DNA from: Paraglaciecola sp. L1A13
GTDB lineage: Bacteria; Pseudomonadota; Gammaproteobacteria; Enterobacterales; Alteromonadaceae
DNA: 64,000 nt
Reading direction: 5' to 3'
NCBI RefSeq assembly: GCF_009796745.1
Contig: NZ_CP047024.1
Location: forward strand, 1,550,001 to 1,614,000
Shown here one piece after another: positions 26,975-35,658 of this stretch (position 1 is its first letter; every line of letters starts with the position of its first letter). The notes under the pieces are model-generated. The model was not told the origin of the DNA. It did not search any database and worked only from the letters and a program-made list of their open reading frames with translations. Made by a program: the position numbers and the translations under genes.

Positions 26975-28462
26975 TTACAGCGCTGGAGTGCGATTGCCAA
27001 TTTGTGATTGATATTGCACATTACCCACATGCTTGCGCCACTCTGTTTTGGCTTCTTGTATCAATTGAGGCTGTTCAAATAAGCGTATTGCACTTAATGC
27101 TAAGGTTTTGCTCGCTAGGTGCATGCCTTTGTAGCCGATGCTCATTCCGCCAGCAGCCACGGCTTGCCAACTATGAGGAGCTGTACCAGGTACCCAAGTA
27201 GCAGTAACAAATCCCGTAGTGGGCACGTTCCAGCTAATATCACCCACGTCAGTTGACGCAGTAGCATGATAAATATCGTCAGTGAAAGGCATAATTTTTT
27301 GCTCATTGCCGATTTGGCTTAATGCACGTTTATTGAGTGTTGTGCGAAGTTGCGCGGCAAATTCCTGCTCCTGAAGTGAATACTCAATACCACCAAATGC
27401 TAGCATCGCTTCGTGCGTGACTTTGGCTAATGTGGCATTAGGCAGTGTGCTCCACACGCCTGACATAATTTCCCAGTCGACAGTGGTTTCTGTACCAAGG
27501 GCAGCTGCTTGTGCCGTTTTCTCTAATCGGGCCCATAAGGCAGGTAAGTCTGCGGCTGAGGGGGTACGCATATAATAATAGACTTCGGCAAATTCAGGCA
27601 CCACGTTAGGTGCTCCGCCACCATGGGTAATAACATAATGAATGCGCGTATCAGACGGCACATGCTCACGCATCATATTGACCATGTAATTCATGGCTTC
27701 AACGGCATCTAGGGCTGAGCGCCCAAGCTCTGGCGCTGCGGCTGCGTGTGAGGCAATACCATGAAAGCGAAATTTTGCGGTTTTATTTGCAAGGGTTGTC
27801 ATGGGTTGTGTGGTGTTTTGATCACCTGGATGCCAATGCAATACACTATCTACATCGTTAAACAGGCCTTCTCGGACCATATACACTTTGCCCGAACCAC
27901 CTTCCTCAGCAGGTGTGCCATATAGCCGAATTTGACCATTAACCTTGTTCTGCTTTAACCAGTTTTTGACGGTTATTGCAGCGGCCAATGAGCCAGCACC
28001 AAATAAATGGTGACCGCAAGCGTGTCCTGCCTCCTTGCCATCAATGGCTTGTTTATAGGCTACAGCCTTTTGCGACAAACCGGGTAGGGCGTCCATTTCT
28101 GCCAATATGGCGATAACTGGGCCTTCACTATTGCTGTTACTTGAACTGTAACTGGCCACAAAAGCGGTGGGCATACCGGCGACGCCGACTTCAACCTTAA
28201 AACCTTCCGCCGCCAATATATTTTGCATGGCTTGGCTGCTCTTTTGCTCATGAAAACGGGTTTCAGCCCAGTGCCACATATTTTGTGCAAGTTCTGTCGT
28301 TACAGTCTGTTGGCGAGCAGCATCTTGTTCAACATATGCTGCGTCACGCATATCGGCGGCTAGGGCTATTTCACAATAGAAGTATAAAACTGCTATCAAG
28401 CTGAAAAATCCATAGGAATATGCTTTTGACGTTGGTTTTAGGTGTCTATTTGTGCGTAACAT
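26975..28462 (-). CDS. Secreted M20 amidohydrolase (AbgB-like)
   Basis: A 495-residue M20 metallo-amidohydrolase with a signal peptide (hydrophobic residues 18-35). Metal motifs are HACGHHLFG and PAEEGGSGKV in the middle, and the dimerisation motif FHGIASHAAAAPELGRSALD follows. The order of motifs and the C-terminal PTTGFVTATWVPGTAPHSWQ resemble AbgB-type p-aminobenzoyl-glutamate hydrolases. Export suggests it cuts amide-linked compounds or peptides outside the cytoplasm. Its first 17 bases overlap the end of the M14 peptidase gene upstream, so the two are co-transcribed and possibly coupled. Confidence 0.83.
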   Translation of the reverse strand: MLRTNRHLKPTSKAYSYGFFSLIAVLYFYCEIALAADMRDAAYVEQDAARQQTVTTELAQNMWHWAETRFHEQKSSQAMQNILAAEGFKVEVGVAGMPTAFVASYSSSNSNSEGPVIAILAEMDALPGLSQKAVAYKQAIDGKEAGHACGHHLFGAGSLAAAITVKNWLKQNKVNGQIRLYGTPAEEGGSGKVYMVREGLFNDVDSVLHWHPGDQNTTQPMTTLANKTAKFRFHGIASHAAAAPELGRSALDAVEAMNYMVNMMREHVPSDTRIHYVITHGGGAPNVVPEFAEVYYYMRTPSAADLPALWARLEKTAQAAALGTETTVDWEIMSGVWSTLPNATLAKVTHEAMLAFGGIEYSLQEQEFAAQLRTTLNKRALSQIGNEQKIMPFTDDIYHATASTDVGDISWNVPTTGFVTATWVPGTAPHSWQAVAAGGMSIGYKGMHLASKTLALSAIRLFEQPQLIQEAKTEWRKHVGNVQYQSQIGNRTPAL

Positions 28463-29612
28463 AAAATGCTTCTGGCTCTACTTTTAACAGGTTATTTACG
28501 AGCCCTTTGGCGGCTTGTTTGGCCACATAAGGAATAAGCTGGCGATTGGTGTTGTCACCGACTTCGTATGTTACGCCGTGCACTTTGTAATGATCAGCGA
28601 TGTATTGCTTAAAAATACCACGCTCTGGTGAGGACGCGGATTTGTTGATTGGTCTAAAGACCCATTTTGTCTCGGCTTCTAGATCAGCCAACCAATCTGT
28701 CACCAGTGGCACTGGGGCCAAATCATGCTCCAGTGGCATAGTGTAGAATACGTAATGATATGTTGAGTGGAAATCCACAGCGAATACAATTTTGCCACCG
28801 TTTTTCACTATGCTGGCCATTTTGTCTCGCACTAAACGCGTTTCTACTTGGGCGAAATTTTTCCAGTCACGGTTTAAATCTATACCATTGGCGTTGTGTC
28901 GCCAATTGCCGGTTTCGACACCGTCGGGGTTGACATCAGGCACTAACAATAAATTGAACCGATTAAAAAACGGCTCACGTAATGTATCATCTAGCAGCAA
29001 CGATTCACTAAAGGCAAAAAGAGCCATGGCGCCAGTTACTTCTGGTGGATGTTGACGACCGATGACCACTAACCATTCTTTATTTTGTGCCGATTGTTTT
29101 ATCAGTGCCTTAATCGGCCGGCCTTTCTCTGACTGACCCAGTGTTTCCACTAATATTTCAGGACGTTGTGCTTGTAATGCAGCTAACCAAATATCGTATT
29201 CTTGATTATCGATTACTTCTTGGGCGGATATCCAAACAGGTTTAGTGTCAGTGTTAACACTGAGCCACATTTCTTGTCCTTTGGTATCAAACGCAATGTT
29301 CTGCCAATTTATTCCGTCGGTGCTGAGCTTGGGTAAATAGCGCGGGTTGTTACCGTTAAATGTTAATTTTATTTGTACTCTGGCGGCATGTTCAGAGTGC
29401 AGCTTAAAGCTAAACCAAGGACTAGGGTTAACGGGTTTGTTTTCCGGCAATATACCGATATGGTATTGATGTTTAGCGAGTTTTTCACAGCTGTCCAACC
29501 GTGCGCCACTGAAATCACTGTTGAAGGTGACATCGTCAAACTGACAGGCCTGAGCATGGCTAAGGAGCGAAATGGTTAACAACAATAGTATGGGAAGAAA
29601 GTATCGAAGCAT
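28446..29612 (-). CDS. Secreted M14 family zinc carboxypeptidase
   Basis: A 388-residue metallocarboxypeptidase of the M14 (cytosolic-carboxypeptidase-like) group. Signal peptide at residues 1-22. Zinc ligands are H188 and E191 (HPPE) and H282 (DFHST); the catalytic Glu is E350 (TYEVGD). NPDGVETGNWRHNANGIDLN (229-248) supplies the substrate-binding Asn and Arg. A beta-sandwich domain (about 25-150) precedes the catalytic domain, as is usual in this group. The family removes C-terminal residues, often glutamate, from peptides. It is exported and paired with the M20 enzyme, which suggests they act one after the other on external peptides. Confidence 0.85.
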   Translation of the reverse strand: MLRYFLPILLLLTISLLSHAQACQFDDVTFNSDFSGARLDSCEKLAKHQYHIGILPENKPVNPSPWFSFKLHSEHAARVQIKLTFNGNNPRYLPKLSTDGINWQNIAFDTKGQEMWLSVNTDTKPVWISAQEVIDNQEYDIWLAALQAQRPEILVETLGQSEKGRPIKALIKQSAQNKEWLVVIGRQHPPEVTGAMALFAFSESLLLDDTLREPFFNRFNLLLVPDVNPDGVETGNWRHNANGIDLNRDWKNFAQVETRLVRDKMASIVKNGGKIVFAVDFHSTYHYVFYTMPLEHDLAPVPLVTDWLADLEAETKWVFRPINKSASSPERGIFKQYIADHYKVHGVTYEVGDNTNRQLIPYVAKQAAKGLVNNLLKVEPEAFYVTHK

Positions 29613-29644
29613 AGATTAGGCTATCCGTTCATTTTGTCGGTGTG

Positions 29645-29679
29645 AAAAAAAGCCAACCAGAGTATTGCTCTGACTGGCT
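29645..29679 (-). terminator. Probable terminator upstream of the M14 gene
   Basis: AGCCA (29651-29655) and TGGCT (29675-29679), plus an inner CAGAG/CTCTG pairing with a two-base mismatch; on the minus strand it ends in a run of T. It would end transcripts from the decayed sigma-factor gene before the M14 gene. Confidence 0.6.
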
Positions 29680-29758
29680 CGGTGACTAGAATTTTTTATT
29701 TAACGTCATGTGTAAATAGCATCCTCACAAAGAATAGTCGTTGGCTCCAAAACCAGAA

Positions 29759-29985
29759 TTACGAGGTGACTTTGACGCCAATATTTCGTGTTCTAAATAT
29801 TATTTTGACTTTATTCAGTAAGCTATTTTGTTGCAAATCTTCTAACTTAAGCAAGCGCTCGTACACTTCCTGCATAACATCTTCGCAATCACCTTCACTT
29901 AATCGTGAGCGCACACGAATAAAGCGGCGCATAGCGCTACCATATTCAGCGTATAACTATTCCACTAGTTGGCACTTTTGGTCAT
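29759..29985 (-). pseudogene. Remnant of a FecI-like ECF sigma factor
   Basis: Read on the minus strand, the frame ending at 29759 gives LYAEYGSAMRRFIRVRSRL followed by SEGDCEDVMQEVYERLLKLE, the start and region 2 of a FecI-type ECF sigma factor. An in-frame stop (TAG) lies just before LYAEYG, and the likely original start (ATG at 29985, then TKSAN) is in a different frame. After region 2 the sequence loses family likeness and stops, so region 4 is absent. There is no FecR-like anti-sigma gene next to it. I conclude the gene is dead. A plus-strand frame across the same bases (29682-30095) is a shadow. Confidence 0.7.
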
Positions 29986-30228
29986 TGACTAAGGTCTGTT
30001 TTTTTGTCCGATTCAGCTGGATTACTTTCACGCCTTCCCTGATAAGTTACCTTATATTACTACGTATACGCAGGGAATATGAGATCCCTCAATAAAACTA
30101 AAAAATAGTTTTTCTCTCATCACAAAACCCTAACTGTTTACGATAAGATAAATGGTATGTAAGCGTACATTGGTCATCGAACAAACGTTGTTGATGGACA
30201 AGTTTGTGATTAAACCATAGGTGAGTAA

Positions 30229-30771
30229 ATGAGCGACGAAATCCAAACTTTGGCAAGCACAGTTATATATGAAAATAAATGGATGCGTTTAAAGGAAGAT
30301 AAAATTCGCCGTAGCAGTGGCAGTGAAGGCATATATGGCGTAGTAGAAAAGCCAGATTTTGTAGTGATTCTGCCAGTGGACAACGGTTATATACATTTAG
30401 TAGAGCAATATCGTTATCCGATAAAAAAACGTTGCTGGGAGTTACCACAAGGTGCTTGGGAAGATAATCCAGATGCAGATCACGCGTTATTGGCTGCAGG
30501 CGAATTAAAAGAAGAAACCGGCTTAGTGGCCAATAAAATGCAGTATTTGGGTGACCAGTACTTGGCATATGGATTTTGTAATCAAAAATATCATATCTAT
30601 TTTGCCACTGAACTAACCTTTACCCAGATTAGTCTAGATCCAGAGGAAGAGGGATTAATCACTCAGAAGTTTTTGCTAGATACTTTTGAGAGCATGATTA
30701 TAACGGGTGAAATTCAAGATGCATCGACGGTCAATGCTTATGGTATTGCTAAATTAAAAGGTGTGTTGTAA
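30229..30771 (+). CDS. Nudix hydrolase (ADP-sugar pyrophosphatase-like)
   Basis: A 180-residue Nudix hydrolase. The Nudix box is visible as GAWEDNPDADHALLAAGELK and continues into EETGL, with the typical G-x5-E-x7-RE(here KE)xxEE-x-GL order at about residues 77-103. Upstream features PDFVVILPVDNGYIHLVEQY and RYPIKKRCWELPQG match the ADP-ribose/ADP-sugar pyrophosphatase subgroup. It would hydrolyse a nucleoside diphosphate sugar to the sugar phosphate and NMP. The substrate cannot be named. It is followed by tpm on the same strand, 109 bases away. Confidence 0.85.
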   Translation: MSDEIQTLASTVIYENKWMRLKEDKIRRSSGSEGIYGVVEKPDFVVILPVDNGYIHLVEQYRYPIKKRCWELPQGAWEDNPDADHALLAAGELKEETGLVANKMQYLGDQYLAYGFCNQKYHIYFATELTFTQISLDPEEEGLITQKFLLDTFESMIITGEIQDASTVNAYGIAKLKGVL

Positions 30772-30880
30772 TACGCGAACCTTTGGTTAGGTTGACGGTT
30801 TGATTTTTACGCTAGACCTGTGAAATAAATTTTTATTGAAGCGAGTAGCTAAAATAGTAAGTGTTAAATATGGAGTATAT

Positions 30881-31546
30881 ATGCAGGCAAGTTATTGGCA
30901 TGAAAAGTGGTTGCAGGGAGATATTGCATTTCATCAGTTTAAGGGCAGTCCATTATTGAAAGCACATTTTTCGGCGCTACAGTTACCAGCCCAAAGTCGG
31001 ATCCTTGTTCCTCTATGCGGTAAAACCCGTGATATTGCTTGGTTTGTCGCTAATGGTCATCATGTGGTTGCGGCTGAGCTGCATGAGCCGGCTGTGATTC
31101 AGTTATTTGCTGATATGGGCATTGAGCCCAAAGTCTCTCGTCTTGCTGAGTATGACTTAATTCACTATCAGGCACGTGCCAACGATCTGCAGATTGATAT
31201 TTACGTGGGCGATATTTTTAGTCTATCTGGTGCGTTAATTGGTCAGGTGGATGCGATATACGATCGCGCAGCGCTCGTAGCGTTACCTTTTGAGATGCGT
31301 GAACAATACACCGCACACATTCGTGCGTTAAGTGGCAATGCCTCGCAGTTAGTTATTACGTTTGATTACCCTCAGCATCTTTTACCTGGCCCGCCTTATT
31401 GTGTAAACAGTAACGAGATTGCACAACATTATGCACAAAGCCACGCGATTTCATTGCTAACAAGTGAAGATGTTAAAGGTGGCCTAAAAGGTAAAATAGC
31501 CGCCAACGAAGAGATGTGGCTGTTAAAAGCAAAAATAGAAGAATAG
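30881..31546 (+). CDS. tpm: Thiopurine S-methyltransferase
   Basis: A 221-residue SAM-dependent methyltransferase. The N-terminus (YWHEKWLQGDIAFHQ) and RILVPLCGKTRDIAWFVANG are characteristic of bacterial Tpm, which methylates thiopurines and, in some bacteria, selenium or tellurium compounds. DYPQHLLPGPPYCV and DVKGGLKGKI near the C-terminus agree. The ATG at 30881 has GGAG six bases before it; the frame is open back to 30836 but that start is not supported. Confidence 0.9.
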   Translation: MQASYWHEKWLQGDIAFHQFKGSPLLKAHFSALQLPAQSRILVPLCGKTRDIAWFVANGHHVVAAELHEPAVIQLFADMGIEPKVSRLAEYDLIHYQARANDLQIDIYVGDIFSLSGALIGQVDAIYDRAALVALPFEMREQYTAHIRALSGNASQLVITFDYPQHLLPGPPYCVNSNEIAQHYAQSHAISLLTSEDVKGGLKGKIAANEEMWLLKAKIEE

Positions 31547-31569
31547 TAAATAGAATGATAGGTAGCATA

Positions 31570-31590
31570 CGAGCCTGATGTTCAGGCTCG
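31570..31590. terminator. Hairpin between convergent genes
   Basis: CGAGCCTGA (31570-31578) and TCAGGCTCG (31582-31590) pair around a three-base loop. There is no T-run on either side, so its role as a terminator is uncertain. Confidence 0.35.
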
Positions 31591-31622
31591 CCGTTATCCG
31601 GTTCGCTAGTAATTAACCAAGG

Positions 31623-31925
31623 TTAATTAACGAGTGGTTCAAGCATAACCATTTTTATGGGTTGAGTACGTACACATATCTTATTATGCGATATTTTTTG
31701 ACAATATCCGCTATAGACTTTAACCCTATTTTTCTCTGTTTCTTTGCTGTACTGACAAGACTCTTTAAGTGTTTTTTCAGCACAGGCTAGTAGGGCGTCT
31801 TTATCCACATGGCCCTCATGAGCTAGCACGCACAGGCTTACTGAGCCGAGTAGAATGCTAGAACCTATCGCTATAAATGTTTGCTTTAGGCATTTTGCAA
31901 CGTTTGCTGATGGGGCGCTTTTCAT
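31623..31925 (-). CDS. Small exported hypothetical protein
   Basis: A 100-residue protein with a signal-like N-terminus (hydrophobic IAIGSSILLGSVSLCVLA, residues 17-34) and a short mature part beginning HEGHVDKD. The mature part carries four Cys (CAEKTL, CQYSK, YCQKI, KICVRT), so disulphides are likely in the periplasm. The HEGH motif might bind a metal. No family was recognised. It starts 12 bases after the YHYH gene stop and is probably in the same transcript. Confidence 0.65.
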   Translation of the reverse strand: MKSAPSANVAKCLKQTFIAIGSSILLGSVSLCVLAHEGHVDKDALLACAEKTLKESCQYSKETEKNRVKVYSGYCQKISHNKICVRTQPIKMVMLEPLVN

Positions 31926-31937
31926 CGTATATTGTCC

Positions 31938-32996
31938 TTATTCACTGCTTGACCATTCGCCTTGTTCTCCGTGAAAACAGCCAATAAACATGTTTTCTCC
32001 CGGGCTTGCCACATGGTAGTGGTAACCTCTTGTGTCATCGCTATGTCCGCGACATTCATCAAGGTCGGTTTCTTCGAGACCGCTTTCATCCAGCATGGCG
32101 TAGATGCCATATCCATCCAGAGCATAGCCAATCAAGCTGGCGTGCCCATCTTCCTCATCAGGACCGGTTGAGCATCCAGTAGCGGCATGATAGTGATAAC
32201 CATCATTTGGATTTATATGCCCACCACAATCGTCAAATGCAGCAATAGTATAATTGCTAAGTATTGCGTCAACAGGGGCTTGAGCCGCTAAAATAACGCC
32301 ATTTAAGGAGATACCCATATTACTGTTAACATAACTTGGGTTGGCTAAAGGAATGGGCGTAACCGGTAGCAATATGGTTTCACTAATGCCACCACCGTAA
32401 TAGTCCAAGTCACACTGTACACAATAGTTTTGATAAGCTGCATCCACGTCCGGGCGCGCTGCTGCCTCGCAAGCTGTTTGGGTATCAGTGATATTAACCT
32501 CACCTGTACTTGGATCGTAAAGCAGCCATCCGTCACCATAAAGCGAGTCTAAGTTGCTAATAAATTCACCGTCTATGTCGTAAACTTCACCCGATCCATC
32601 AAACCAAATCCCGCCTTGTGATGCATCAGAATCAATGGTTGGTGGGCAAAAAGGACCTATTTCATCGACTACGGGTTCACCTGCAATTGTGATGCGATAA
32701 CAGGTTGTTTGCGTACCGCCAGACAAGGTGCAACTTTCTGTGGTGATCGTTTCGATAACAGCATCTTCGAAGAAAAAGGGTGCATCGACGGCATCCACTA
32801 TCGTATCAGTATCAGTATCAGTATCAGTATCAGTATCAGTATCAGTATCGGTAGTGGTCTGTTCTTCTGTTGTATCTGTTGTATCTGTTGTATCTGTTGT
32901 ATCTGTTGTATCTGTTGCACTATCGCCACAAGCAAATAATAATAAAACTAAGGAACAAATTAGTAGAGATTGGGCATGTGAGTATATTCGTTTCAT
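31938..32996 (-). CDS. YHYH-family lipoprotein with Thr/Asp repeats
   Basis: A 352-residue protein whose C-terminal half carries the YHYH-protein motifs: GGHINPNDGYHYHAATGC, then LIGYALDGYGIY, and RGYHYHVASP. The family has no known activity to my knowledge; the His-rich motifs suggest metal binding. The N-terminus has a lipobox (LLFAC, Cys23), so it is a predicted lipoprotein. Residues about 28-65 are a low-complexity linker made of TDT and TD repeats, encoded by two separate microsatellites. Several Cys in the middle suggest disulphides. A small exported gene follows. Confidence 0.82.
   Translation of the reverse strand: MKRIYSHAQSLLICSLVLLLFACGDSATDTTDTTDTTDTTDTTEEQTTTDTDTDTDTDTDTDTDTIVDAVDAPFFFEDAVIETITTESCTLSGGTQTTCYRITIAGEPVVDEIGPFCPPTIDSDASQGGIWFDGSGEVYDIDGEFISNLDSLYGDGWLLYDPSTGEVNITDTQTACEAAARPDVDAAYQNYCVQCDLDYYGGGISETILLPVTPIPLANPSYVNSNMGISLNGVILAAQAPVDAILSNYTIAAFDDCGGHINPNDGYHYHAATGCSTGPDEEDGHASLIGYALDGYGIYAMLDESGLEETDLDECRGHSDDTRGYHYHVASPGENMFIGCFHGEQGEWSSSE
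32805..32852. repeat. Hexanucleotide microsatellite in the YHYH gene
   Basis: Seven perfect copies of ATCAGT plus one variant (ATCGGT). Read on the coding strand it encodes repeated Thr-Asp. Because six is a multiple of three, slippage would change linker length but not frame. Confidence 0.95.
32866..32919. repeat. Nine-base microsatellite in the YHYH gene
   Basis: Five perfect copies of TCTGTTGTA plus one variant (TCTGTTGCA), encoding repeated Thr-Asp-Thr in the same linker. It also keeps the frame if copies are lost or gained. Confidence 0.95.
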
Positions 32997-33104
32997 GGAT
33001 ATATCTTTGTCTATTAACCTGATGTTACTTTAGGTTAATAAAGCGCAGATACTGTGCAGATATTCAGCAGATCCTGCACATATTTAGCTAATGGAATTTT
33101 ACGT

Positions 33105-33794
33105 TCACATCAGTTTATAACCGACGCCATAGACCGATTGTAAGATTGGTTGCGGATCATCCGCTAAGGTGATTTTATTGCGTAGATTTTTCATATGGCT
33201 GTCGATCGTACGATGACTAACGATACGAGAATCATCATAGCAACTATGCATCAAGCTTTCTCGAGAGAGAACTGCACCAGGACGGCTAAGTAAGCTTCTA
33301 AGCAAGCGAAATTCCACCGGTGTTAGCTCAACAGTTGTGCCATTTACCTTGCACTCGAATCGCTCTGTATCAATGGTGATGTGCTTGAAGCTCAAAGTAG
33401 TTGAGTGCGCTGATGGGGTGCTAAGGGACGCACGGCGCAATACTGCCTGCACGCGCGCAACAACTTCCCGTGGCGAAAAAGGTTTGCACACATAGTCATC
33501 AGCGCCAAAACCTAATCCCATTAATCGGTCAATTTCATCTACGCGTGCCGTCAACATGATGATTGGCACTTGAGAAAATTTGCGCACGTCTTTACAAATA
33601 CTTAAGCCATCTTTACCGGGTAGCATCAAATCTAATATCACACAATCGGGCATATCTGATTTTATAGCGGCTTCGGCTTCATCACCATGGTGAATAACGC
33701 GCGTTAAGTAGCCTTCTAAAGTGAGGAAGTCGACTAGGATTTGTGCGATTTTAGGTTCATCTTCGACAATTAGTACTTGTTGTTTTGTGCTCAT
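33105..33794 (-). CDS. baeR: BaeR-like response regulator
   Basis: A 229-residue OmpR-type regulator. The receiver domain (residues 6-118) has the acidic pair (VEDEP), the phospho-acceptor Asp in VILDLMLPGKDG and the Lys in DDYVCKPFSPREV. The winged-helix domain ends in DPQPILQSVYGVGYKLM. The ATG at 33794 has AAGGA six bases before it; the frame is open upstream but lies inside the kinase gene. The gene follows its kinase with three bases between. BaeR identity rests on the BaeS-like kinase and the BaeR-box-like repeats in the divergent promoter region. Confidence 0.85.
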   Translation of the reverse strand: MSTKQQVLIVEDEPKIAQILVDFLTLEGYLTRVIHHGDEAEAAIKSDMPDCVILDLMLPGKDGLSICKDVRKFSQVPIIMLTARVDEIDRLMGLGFGADDYVCKPFSPREVVARVQAVLRRASLSTPSAHSTTLSFKHITIDTERFECKVNGTTVELTPVEFRLLRSLLSRPGAVLSRESLMHSCYDDSRIVSHRTIDSHMKNLRNKITLADDPQPILQSVYGVGYKLM

Positions 33795-33796
33795 AT

Positions 33797-35224
33797 TCAT
33801 TCCTTCGCTGCCGGTAGCTCTACCCTGATGCAAACTCCGCCTAAAGATGAAGGCGATGCGCTAATTATGCCTTGATGGGCAATGACAATATTTCGGCAGA
33901 TTGTTAGGCCCAAGCCTGCGCCTGGAGCCGATCGATTTCGTGATGCGTTCTGACGATACAAAGGGTCGAACAATTTAGCACAATCTGCCTGTGGTACACC
34001 GGGTAAGGTGTCGTTTATTTCAAAGGTTACTTTATTGCCATGTTGGCTTAGGGATAAAACAATTTCTCCCCCTGTGTCGGTATACAAGATGGCGTTGTTG
34101 AGTAAATTTATAAAAAGCTGCTCTAAACGCTGTGGGTCAACCAAACAATATACAGGCTGTGCAATTGTGGCTGATACCGTCACACCTTTTTGCAGTGCTT
34201 TGGCGTTTAGCGCGGCCCGCACATTCTCGATACTTTCGCTAATATCAACGAGACTAAAATGATATTTCAAGCCACCAACATCAGACATAGATAACTGATA
34301 AAGATCGTCCACTAAGCGATGCAAAAGCAACGCTTCATGCTTTAAAGATTCGACTTGTTCTGGACCAAACGGGCGTATGCCTGCTTCTAATGCATCAAGC
34401 TCACCGATTAAAATTGTCAACGGGGTGCGCAGTTCGTGAGATATATCGGCAAACCAGCGATTTTTTGCACTGCGTGTTTCATTTAATATATGACTCAAAC
34501 CGTTTAGATTTCTCATCAATGTACCGAGTTCGTCTTGACGCAAAGTATCGAGATTGACATCATAGACACCTCGACTTAATCGTTCTACGCCATGCAGCAC
34601 ATCCTTAACTGGTGCGGTTAACCGCCTTGCAAGTAGCCAAGAAGCAGCTCCTGCAATTAATAAACATAATAAGCCTATGCCAATACTGGCATAACGTTGC
34701 TGCATGGAAAAAGATGATGCCAACGAGCGCTCTGGTATGGTATCTAACCAACTACGTAATTCACCTACTTTCTCACCTTCTAAGTAAATCGCATGATTTA
34801 AAACCTCTTTAGCATCAGACTTTGGCTTGCTACCTGTGAGCCACTCACCTTGGGCATTGAATAGTGCGGTAGGTGGGGCGTCATTCCCATGTTCTCTTGG
34901 GCGAGGTGGTGGGCGCGCACCTTGATCATGCGGTGACGACATCAAAGGACTTGGTTGAGATAATCTAGGAGGTCTACCACCTCTTGTAGGGATTGGATCT
35001 AGATAATACGCTAAGCCTTTTTTGATGACTGGCTGCCACTTGTTCTTACGGGAGTAGGTATTTGCTAATGTATCACCGAGCAGACTAAGGCGCTGCTGCT
35101 CTAACCCTGCAACAAAATTGAGAAAACCTTGGTCAAAGCTCCAGCGAGCTAAGCCTAACGTAATCAAAAGCGTCAAGGCAGTGAGCCCGAGGAATGATAA
35201 AAAAACTTTACGGAATATATTCAT
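33797..35224 (-). CDS. baeS: BaeS-like sensor histidine kinase
   Basis: A 475-residue membrane kinase. TM1 (about 8-28), a periplasmic domain of about 150 residues, TM2 (about 183-203), HAMP (RRLTAPVKDVLHGVERLSRG), the H-box FADISHELRTPLTILIGEL and an ATPase domain with DPLYRQNASRNRSAPGAGLG. The start of the periplasmic part (FLNFVAGLEQQRLSLLGDTL) resembles BaeS, which senses envelope damage and toxic compounds. An unusual Pro/Arg-rich stretch (RPPRLSQPSP through PPPRPREHG) lies in the periplasmic domain. Two small Pro-rich proteins are encoded divergently. Confidence 0.86.
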   Translation of the reverse strand: MNIFRKVFLSFLGLTALTLLITLGLARWSFDQGFLNFVAGLEQQRLSLLGDTLANTYSRKNKWQPVIKKGLAYYLDPIPTRGGRPPRLSQPSPLMSSPHDQGARPPPRPREHGNDAPPTALFNAQGEWLTGSKPKSDAKEVLNHAIYLEGEKVGELRSWLDTIPERSLASSFSMQQRYASIGIGLLCLLIAGAASWLLARRLTAPVKDVLHGVERLSRGVYDVNLDTLRQDELGTLMRNLNGLSHILNETRSAKNRWFADISHELRTPLTILIGELDALEAGIRPFGPEQVESLKHEALLLHRLVDDLYQLSMSDVGGLKYHFSLVDISESIENVRAALNAKALQKGVTVSATIAQPVYCLVDPQRLEQLFINLLNNAILYTDTGGEIVLSLSQHGNKVTFEINDTLPGVPQADCAKLFDPLYRQNASRNRSAPGAGLGLTICRNIVIAHQGIISASPSSLGGVCIRVELPAAKE

Positions 35225-35285
35225 ATGCTGAGTATACCTGCGTGAAAGGAGCCTGCACTAGCGGCTTTGGGAAGATTAGCTAACT

Positions 35286-35313
35286 TCTCCATGTAATCTC
35301 CATCATTTCTGCA
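35286..35313. promoter_or_regulatory. Candidate BaeR-type operator (phased TCTCCAT repeats)
   Basis: TCTCCAT occurs at 35286-35292 and 35297-35303, 11 bases apart, with a third weaker match (TTCTGCA) at about 35308. The sequence resembles the published E. coli BaeR box core, TTCTCCAT. It lies between divergent baeS and the small exported gene. Confidence 0.5.
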
Positions 35314-35362
35314 CATTTGATCGCTAGAATTTGAGGTAGACTTAATATCGGAGTAAAAAAAG

Positions 35363-35614
35363 ATGCAATTATCAAAATTATTTTTTGTAGCCAGTATGTT
35401 AGTTATTGGTAGTACAGGCGTTCATGCGCAAGAAGGTCGCGGACAGGGCGGGGGGGATCGTCGTCCACCGCCTGAAGCTTTTGAAGCATGTGAAGATAAA
35501 TCAGAAGGTGACAGTGTGACGATTGAAACCAGACGCGGTGACACCTTAAGTGCTACATGCGAGATGATGAACGATAGCTTGGTTGCTGTCCCAGAAGATG
35601 CGAAGCGAGATTAG
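35363..35614 (+). CDS. Small exported Pro/Gly-rich protein
   Basis: An 83-residue protein with a clear signal peptide (residues 1-22, ending GVHA). The mature protein has a Gly/Arg/Pro-rich start (QGGGDRRPPPEAFEACEDKS) and two Cys (EACEDK and ATCEMM) that may form a disulphide. No family was recognised beyond similarity of style to other small envelope-stress proteins. It is divergent from the BaeS-like kinase and probably controlled by the TCTCCAT repeats. It may be a target, or a feedback partner, of the kinase. Confidence 0.7.
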   Translation: MQLSKLFFVASMLVIGSTGVHAQEGRGQGGGDRRPPPEAFEACEDKSEGDSVTIETRRGDTLSATCEMMNDSLVAVPEDAKRD

Positions 35615-35658
35615 TCTCGCGTTTGTTTTAATACAACAATTCAAAAAGGATAAATGAA

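Noticed and set aside
29682..30095. A 137-codon plus-strand frame rich in Ser, Cys and Leu
   Set aside because: It is the reverse of the FecI-like remnant; composition is unlike a real protein and there is no ribosome site.
32709..33033. Plus-strand frames of Ile/Ser and Val/Ser repeats
   Set aside because: They are the microsatellites of the YHYH gene read on the wrong strand.
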